A stretch of 46,281 nt of DNA, taken from positions 1-46,281 of the forward strand of contig JANQSN010000014.1 of the NCBI GenBank assembly GCA_028284045.1, given 5' to 3'. The translations under genes and the position numbers were made by a program. The notes under the pieces were generated by a model. That model saw only the letters and a list, made by a program, of their open reading frames with translations. It was not told where the DNA came from and ran no database searches. This document shows positions 41,848-46,281 of this stretch, one piece after another. This DNA is from Alphaproteobacteria bacterium. Lineage in GTDB: Bacteria > Pseudomonadota > Alphaproteobacteria > DSM-16000 > Inquilinaceae. Every line of letters begins with the position of its first letter. The first letter of the stretch is position 1.

Positions 41848-44800
41848 TCAGGGCTGCGCGGCGCCGGTGAGGGCCGGCGCCGCGGTCCCCCGGCGGCGGC
41901 GGCCGAACCAGCCGGCGACGCGGGCGCGCAGCATCAGGGCCGACGGCGTGACCACCAGGGTCAGCACGGTGGCGAAGCTGAGGCCGAAGACGATCGCCGT
42001 CGCCAGGCTCTTCCACCATTGCGTCGACGGGGCCCCGACGGTGATGTCGCGGGTGGCGAAGTCGATGTTGACGGCCAGCACCATCGGCATCAGGCCTAGC
42101 ACCGTGGTCACCGTGGTCAGGAGGACCGGGCGCAGGCGCTGGGCGCCCGTGCGCAGGATCGCCTCGCGCACCGTCTTCGACTCGCGGTTCAGCCGGTCGA
42201 AGGTGTCGATCAGCACGATGTTGTTGTTGACCACGATGCCGGCCAGCGCGATGACGCCGATCCCGGTCATGACGATGCCGAAGGGCTGGCCGGTCACCAA
42301 CAGGCCGAGCAGCACGCCGACCGTCGACATGATCACCGCCGACATGATCAGGAAGGCGCTGTAGAAGCTGTTGAACTGGGTGATCAGGATGATCGCCATC
42401 ATGAACAGCGCCACCAGGAACGCCTTGCTCAAGAAATCCGCGGCGGCGGCTTGCTCCTCGTCCTCGCCGCGGAAGGTGACGCCGATCGCCGGGTCGAGAT
42501 TGCCCGCCGCGATCCAGGTGCGGATCTCGCCGACCATCACGTCCGCCAAGACGCCCGGCGCGACGTCGGCCTGAACCGTCATCACCCGGCGGCCATTGGT
42601 GCGCTCAAGCGTGCCGACGGCGGGTTCCGCGGTGCGCTCCACGAAATTGGAGATCGGCACCGGCCCGTCGGGACCGACGACGCGGAGCTGATCGAGCTGC
42701 TCCAGCGTGCGCCAGCGCTCCGGATAGCGCACGACGATGTCGATCTCGTCCTCCGCCGCGTCGGGGCGATAGCTGCCGACCTCCAGCCCGTTGGTCACCA
42801 GCTTGATGGCGTTGCCGACCTGGGTGACGTCCAGCCCGAACTTGGCGGCCTGGGCGCGGTCGACGGCGATCCGCCATTCGATGCCGGGCACCGGGCGGCT
42901 GTCTTCGATGTCCACCAGCCCGTCCAGCGTCTCCATGTAGCCGCGCAAGACCGCGATCGCCTCGGGCAGCATCGCGGGGTCGGCGGCGCTCAGCTCCACC
43001 TGGACGGGCTTGCCGACCGGCGGACCGGCGTCGGGTTCGCGCGTCTCGATGGAGATGCCGGCAAGATCGGCGGTGGCGGCGCGGATATCGGCGAGAATCG
43101 CGTCGGCCGGCCGCCGCTCCTGCCAGTCCTTCAGCTCGATCAGGATCTGGCCGATCACGTCCTCCGCGACGTCGGAGCCGGTCCCGAGCTCACCGGAGCG
43201 GGTGTAGACGCTGTCGAACTCCGCCGACATCGCCAGAACCCGCGTCTCGACCTCGCGGACCAGCGCGTCTTGTTCCTCCACCGACAGGTTGCCGCGGGCG
43301 TGCACCAGGACGATCGCCGCCTCGGGCTCCACATCGGGGAAGAACTCCACGCCCTTGCCCTGGGTGGCGAAGACCGCCCAGCTTCCCACCAGGACCAGCG
43401 CGGCGGCCAGGATCACCAGCCCGGCATGGTCGAGCGCCTTGGACAACGCACGTACATAGCCGCCGGTGAAGCCGTGCAGCTTGGTCAGATCGCCCTGCTC
43501 GCTGGCCGCCAGCGCCGCCATCGCGCGCGGATCGGCGGAGCCGGGGCGCCCCACCTGGCTGCCCAGGGTCGGCACGAAGATCAGCGCCATGGCCAGCGAT
43601 GCCGCCAGCGTGGCGACCAGCGTGATCGGCAGGAACTTCATGAACTCGCCGACCACCCCCGGCCAGAACAGGAGCGGCAGGAAGGCCGCCAGCGTGGTCG
43701 CGGTCGAAGCGGAGATCGGCCAAGCCATGCGCTGGGCCGCCAGCCGGTACGCATCGCGCCGGTGCAGCCCTTCCGCCATCTTCCGGTCGGCGTATTCGGT
43801 GACCACGATCGCGCCGTCGACCAGCATGCCGACCGCCAGGATCAGCGAGAACAGGACGACGATGTTGACCGTCAGTCCCATGGCGTAGAGCACCAGCAGG
43901 CCGGTCAGGAACGATCCCGGGATCGCCACGCCGACCAGCCCCGCGGAGCGCAGGCCCAGTGCGCCGACGATCACCACCATCACCAGCACCACCGCGCTGA
44001 TCACGTTGTTCTGCAGATCCGACAACATGATGCGGATTTCGTTGGACTGGTCTTGCGTGTAGGTGACGGAGAGCTGCGGCGGCCAATGCGCGCTCTCTTG
44101 CGCCACCACCGCGCGGACGGCGGCGATGGTGTCGATGATGTTCTCGCCGGTGCGCTTGGAGACCTCCAGCACCACCGCCGGTTCCCCGTCGATGCGGGCG
44201 AAGCCGTCGGGGTCGCGGAAGGTGCTGCGAATCTCCGCGATGTCCTGGAACTGCACGACGGCGTCGCCGACCGCGGCGATCGGCAGGGTGACGATGTCCT
44301 GCAGGCTCTCGAACAGCCCGGGGACCTTGATGGCGAAGCGGCCGAGGCCGGTATCGAGATTGCCGGCCGGCACCAGGCGGTTGGAGCGGGCGACCCGGTC
44401 GATCACCTCCGCGCCGTTGAGGCCGTAGCTCTCCACCAGCATCGGATCGATGACCAGCTCGACCAGCTCCTCGCGGTCGCCGCCGATATTGACCTCCAGG
44501 ACGCTGGTCAGCGCCTCCAGCCGGTCGCGGAGCTGGCGGGCCAGGCGCACCAGCGTGCGTTCCGGCACCTCGCCCGACAAGGTGACGGCGATCACCGGGA
44601 ACAGGCTGAAATTCACCTCGTTGACCGTCGGTTCGTCGGCTTCCTCCGGCAGGTCCGGCTTCGCCAGGTCGACCGCCTCGCGCACATCGGTCAGCGCCTC
44701 GCCGGCGTCGAAGCCCGCCGTGAACTCCAAGATGACATTGGCGCCGCCTTCGAAGGCGTTGGCCGTCATCTCCTTCACGCCCTCGATGCCGCGAAGCTCC

Positions 44801-45009
44801 TCCTCCATCGGGCGCACCAGCAGGCGCTCGCCATCCTCCGGCGAGATGCCGTCCAGCGACAGCGAGACATAGATGATCGGAATGTTGATGTCGGGATTGC
44901 TCTCCTTGGAGATGGTCACATAGGCGTAGGCGCCGGACAGCAGGATCAGCACCAGCGCCGACAGGACCGTGCGCGAATGGCTCAGCGCACCGGCGATCAG
45001 GGCGTTCAT
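41848..45009 (-). CDS. RND efflux pump, inner-membrane permease (second system)
   Basis: A 1053-residue RND transporter. TM1 is VLSALVLILLSGAYAYVTISKE, followed by SNPDINIPIIYVSLSLDGISPEDGERLLVRPMEEELRG. TM4 has ILAVGMLVDGAIVVTEYADRKM with the proton-relay Asp, and the second half has GIGVIALAGIVVNNNIVLIDTFDRL. It differs from the first system in the porter domain and in the long TM6-TM7 linker (GSQVGRPGSADPRAMAALAASEQGD). The ATG overlaps the stop of the adaptor gene (ATGA, 45006-45009), so adaptor and pump are translationally coupled. No outer-membrane partner gene is present. Substrates unknown. Confidence 0.95.
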   Translation of the reverse strand: MNALIAGALSHSRTVLSALVLILLSGAYAYVTISKESNPDINIPIIYVSLSLDGISPEDGERLLVRPMEEELRGIEGVKEMTANAFEGGANVILEFTAGFDAGEALTDVREAVDLAKPDLPEEADEPTVNEVNFSLFPVIAVTLSGEVPERTLVRLARQLRDRLEALTSVLEVNIGGDREELVELVIDPMLVESYGLNGAEVIDRVARSNRLVPAGNLDTGLGRFAIKVPGLFESLQDIVTLPIAAVGDAVVQFQDIAEIRSTFRDPDGFARIDGEPAVVLEVSKRTGENIIDTIAAVRAVVAQESAHWPPQLSVTYTQDQSNEIRIMLSDLQNNVISAVVLVMVVIVGALGLRSAGLVGVAIPGSFLTGLLVLYAMGLTVNIVVLFSLILAVGMLVDGAIVVTEYADRKMAEGLHRRDAYRLAAQRMAWPISASTATTLAAFLPLLFWPGVVGEFMKFLPITLVATLAASLAMALIFVPTLGSQVGRPGSADPRAMAALAASEQGDLTKLHGFTGGYVRALSKALDHAGLVILAAALVLVGSWAVFATQGKGVEFFPDVEPEAAIVLVHARGNLSVEEQDALVREVETRVLAMSAEFDSVYTRSGELGTGSDVAEDVIGQILIELKDWQERRPADAILADIRAATADLAGISIETREPDAGPPVGKPVQVELSAADPAMLPEAIAVLRGYMETLDGLVDIEDSRPVPGIEWRIAVDRAQAAKFGLDVTQVGNAIKLVTNGLEVGSYRPDAAEDEIDIVVRYPERWRTLEQLDQLRVVGPDGPVPISNFVERTAEPAVGTLERTNGRRVMTVQADVAPGVLADVMVGEIRTWIAAGNLDPAIGVTFRGEDEEQAAAADFLSKAFLVALFMMAIILITQFNSFYSAFLIMSAVIMSTVGVLLGLLVTGQPFGIVMTGIGVIALAGIVVNNNIVLIDTFDRLNRESKTVREAILRTGAQRLRPVLLTTVTTVLGLMPMVLAVNIDFATRDITVGAPSTQWWKSLATAIVFGLSFATVLTLVVTPSALMLRARVAGWFGRRRRGTAAPALTGAAQP
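41858..41883. terminator. Strong GC hairpin at the end of the second RND gene
   Basis: GCGGCGCCGG (41858-41867) and CCGGCGCCGC (41874-41883) form a perfect 10-bp stem with a 6-base loop. It sits inside the last codons of the RND gene and just beyond the rhodanese stop, where a terminator would be needed for both. Confidence 0.5.
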
Positions 45010-46139
45010 GTCAGCGGCTCCGCCGATCCGCCCGGGGTGTCCGGCGCGTCGCGGACGCGGCCTTCGTCCACCGGCGCGACCGTCTGGCCGGGCACGACGA
45101 ATTCCTGACCGACGGTGATCAGCCGCAGCCGGTCCGGCAGGCCGCCGAGCCAGACCCCCGCGTCGTCGCTCGACAGGATCTCCACGGCATGGAAGGAGAC
45201 GCGGTCGTCGCCATCGATCGCCTTGACCCCCAGCGTGCCGTCATCGGCCAGCGTCAGCACGGCCGGGCTGACGAGATGGGCGCGGACTTCGCCCAGCGGC
45301 AACAGGATCTCCGCCGTCAGGCCGGCGATCACGCCATAGTCCGGATTGGCGACGTCCACCTCCACGGGGAAGGTGCGGGTCGTCTCCTCCGCCATCCGGC
45401 CGATATAGACGACCGCGCCGCTGCCGGCCGCACCGGTCAGGAAGTCGACGTCCGCCTCGGTGCCCAGCCCGATGCGCCCGAGATGCCGCTCGGAGATCTG
45501 GCCGACCACGCGGATCGGGTCGAGATCCAACACCTGCGCGACGGTATCGCCGATATCGACATAGTCGCCGATCTCCACCAGCCGATCGTCCAGCACGCCG
45601 TCGAAGGGGGCACGGATGATCAGGTGGTCGACGGCGATCTCCGCCAAGGTCCGCTCGGCGATCGCCTGGTCGAGCCGGGCGCGGGCCGCCGCGACCTCGG
45701 TGTCGGCGGAATGGCCGCGCTGATTGAGCCGCGCGGCCGCGTCGTATTCGATCTGGCGCTGGGCGACCAGGGCGACGGCGCTGGCCAGCGCGGCGCTTCG
45801 GTCGTCTTCGGCGAGCCGCAGGATGGGGTCGCCCGCGGCCAGCCGGTCGCCGCGGTCCGCCAGGACGGCTGCGACCGTCCCGGCGATCTCCGCGCGCACG
45901 GTGACATGGCGGTCCGCCATTGTGCGGCCCTGGACGATCAGCGTGTCGGTGATGGTCTCCGCCGCGATGGTCCGGGTGCGCACGCGCATCAGCGGGGTGT
46001 CGTCCGGCGCTGCCGGGGCGATCACCGCGGCGGGCGCGCCGGCGGCCGGGGCGGGTTGGGTGTCGCCGATCTGGCCGGTCAGCATCCATGTGACCACGGC
46101 GACGGCCACCACGGCGGCGATGATCCAGGAGCGGGACAT
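45006..46139 (-). CDS. RND efflux periplasmic adaptor (second system)
   Basis: A 377-residue membrane fusion protein. One N-terminal helix anchors it (IIAAVVAVAVVTWMLTG). The lipoyl halves are VTVRAEIAGTVAAVLADRGDRLAAGDPILRLAEDD and IIRAPFDGVLDDRLVEIGDYVDIGDTVAQVLDLDPI, enclosing a helical hairpin with AAARLNQRGHSADTEVAAARARLDQAIAERTLA. The beta-barrel part includes VVGQISERHLGRIGLGTEADVDFL and ILLPLGEVRAHLVSPAVLTLADDG. It is the first gene of a two-gene operon. The leader in front contains two large stem-loops. No regulator is visible within the window. Confidence 0.93.
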   Translation of the reverse strand: MSRSWIIAAVVAVAVVTWMLTGQIGDTQPAPAAGAPAAVIAPAAPDDTPLMRVRTRTIAAETITDTLIVQGRTMADRHVTVRAEIAGTVAAVLADRGDRLAAGDPILRLAEDDRSAALASAVALVAQRQIEYDAAARLNQRGHSADTEVAAARARLDQAIAERTLAEIAVDHLIIRAPFDGVLDDRLVEIGDYVDIGDTVAQVLDLDPIRVVGQISERHLGRIGLGTEADVDFLTGAAGSGAVVYIGRMAEETTRTFPVEVDVANPDYGVIAGLTAEILLPLGEVRAHLVSPAVLTLADDGTLGVKAIDGDDRVSFHAVEILSSDDAGVWLGGLPDRLRLITVGQEFVVPGQTVAPVDEGRVRDAPDTPGGSAEPLT

Positions 46140-46161
46140 CGATCGTCAAACCTGTTCACTC

Positions 46162-46211
46162 GTGGTGCGGCCGAAACGGATGGTTCCCATCCGCTTCGCC
46201 AGAAGCACCAC
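46162..46211 (-). promoter_or_regulatory. Stem-loop in the leader of the second RND operon (proximal)
   Basis: GTGGTGC (46162-46168) pairs with GCACCAC (46205-46211). Inside, GGC/GCC and GAA/TTC steps lead to CGGATGG (46177-46183) and CCATCCG (46187-46193) around a 3-base loop. It lies 23 bases before the adaptor start. It may be an RNA structure or a DNA palindrome. Confidence 0.6.
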
Positions 46212-46226
46212 TAGATTCATAGTCTT

Positions 46227-46278
46227 GTGGTTCGAATTCACTGACAGATGCGGGACGCATCTGTCAGATTCGAACCAC
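46227..46278 (-). promoter_or_regulatory. Long near-perfect stem-loop at the window end (distal)
   Basis: GTGGTTCGAAT (46227-46237) pairs with ATTCGAACCAC (46268-46278), and CTGACAGATGCG (46241-46252) with CGCATCTGTCAG (46256-46267). The loop is GGA, and a 3-base bulge (46238-46240) lies on one side. That is 23 paired bases. An 8-base direct repeat ACCACTAG occurs at 46207-46214 and 46274-46281, the second copy ending on the last base of the window. Confidence 0.7.
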
Positions 46279-46281
46279 TAG

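Overview
The window is about 46 kb of very GC-rich DNA from an alphaproteobacterium, most likely a member of Rhodospirillales in the broad sense. This rests on the form of GyrA (an N-terminus reading [19 protein letters not shown] and a lineage-type insertion in the C-terminal domain), on UvrA with CPVS in its first zinc module, on bactofilin and TrmFO, and on GC-dominated third codon positions. I count 33 protein genes and one tRNA gene. Most genes are ordinary chromosomal genes; no complete mobile element or CRISPR array is visible.

Layout: (1) 1-3.9 kb: an inverted-repeat (REPIN-like) element, a squalene/phytoene synthase-fold gene and a large MscS-type channel. (2) 3.9-6.3 kb: two translationally coupled EamA exporters divergent from an Lrp/AsnC regulator. 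(3) 6.4-9.5 kb: trmFO, and a secreted protein made of ten four-cysteine repeats. (4) 9.6-20.6 kb: a genome-maintenance block, uvrA, a LytS-type sensor kinase, ssb, a MATE transporter, gyrA and coaD. (5) 20.7-21.5 kb: tRNA-Lys(UUU) followed by an AT-rich islet with a three-TM protein whose well-placed ATG is cut off by an in-frame TAA. (6) 21.5-26.5 kb: hpt divergent from adenine deaminase (purine salvage), bactofilin, then a cluster of a degenerate SDR, a lipoprotein and a persulfide-dioxygenase-like hydrolase. (7) 26.5-37.1 kb: a membrane chemoreceptor, lpxO, a TetR regulator with palindromic operators, an adaptor-RND efflux operon, and a soluble PAS-PAS chemoreceptor. (8) 37.4-46.3 kb: a paraoxonase-like propeller coupled to a HpnA-like epimerase, a small FlaG-like protein, a glycine-zipper lipoprotein, a periplasmic two-domain rhodanese and a second adaptor-RND operon with a two-hairpin leader at the window end.

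The envelope is a recurring theme: two RND pumps, LpxO lipid A hydroxylase, an MscS channel, a MATE pump, lipoproteins and a secreted cysteine-rich repeat protein. Neither RND operon carries its own outer-membrane channel gene. The parts least explained by known families are the ten-repeat cysteine protein, the AT-rich islet beside the tRNA, the AT-rich rare-codon patch at the midpoint of the first RND pump, and the hairpin pair in front of the second RND operon. All functional calls come from reading motifs and recalled family features; no database search was run.
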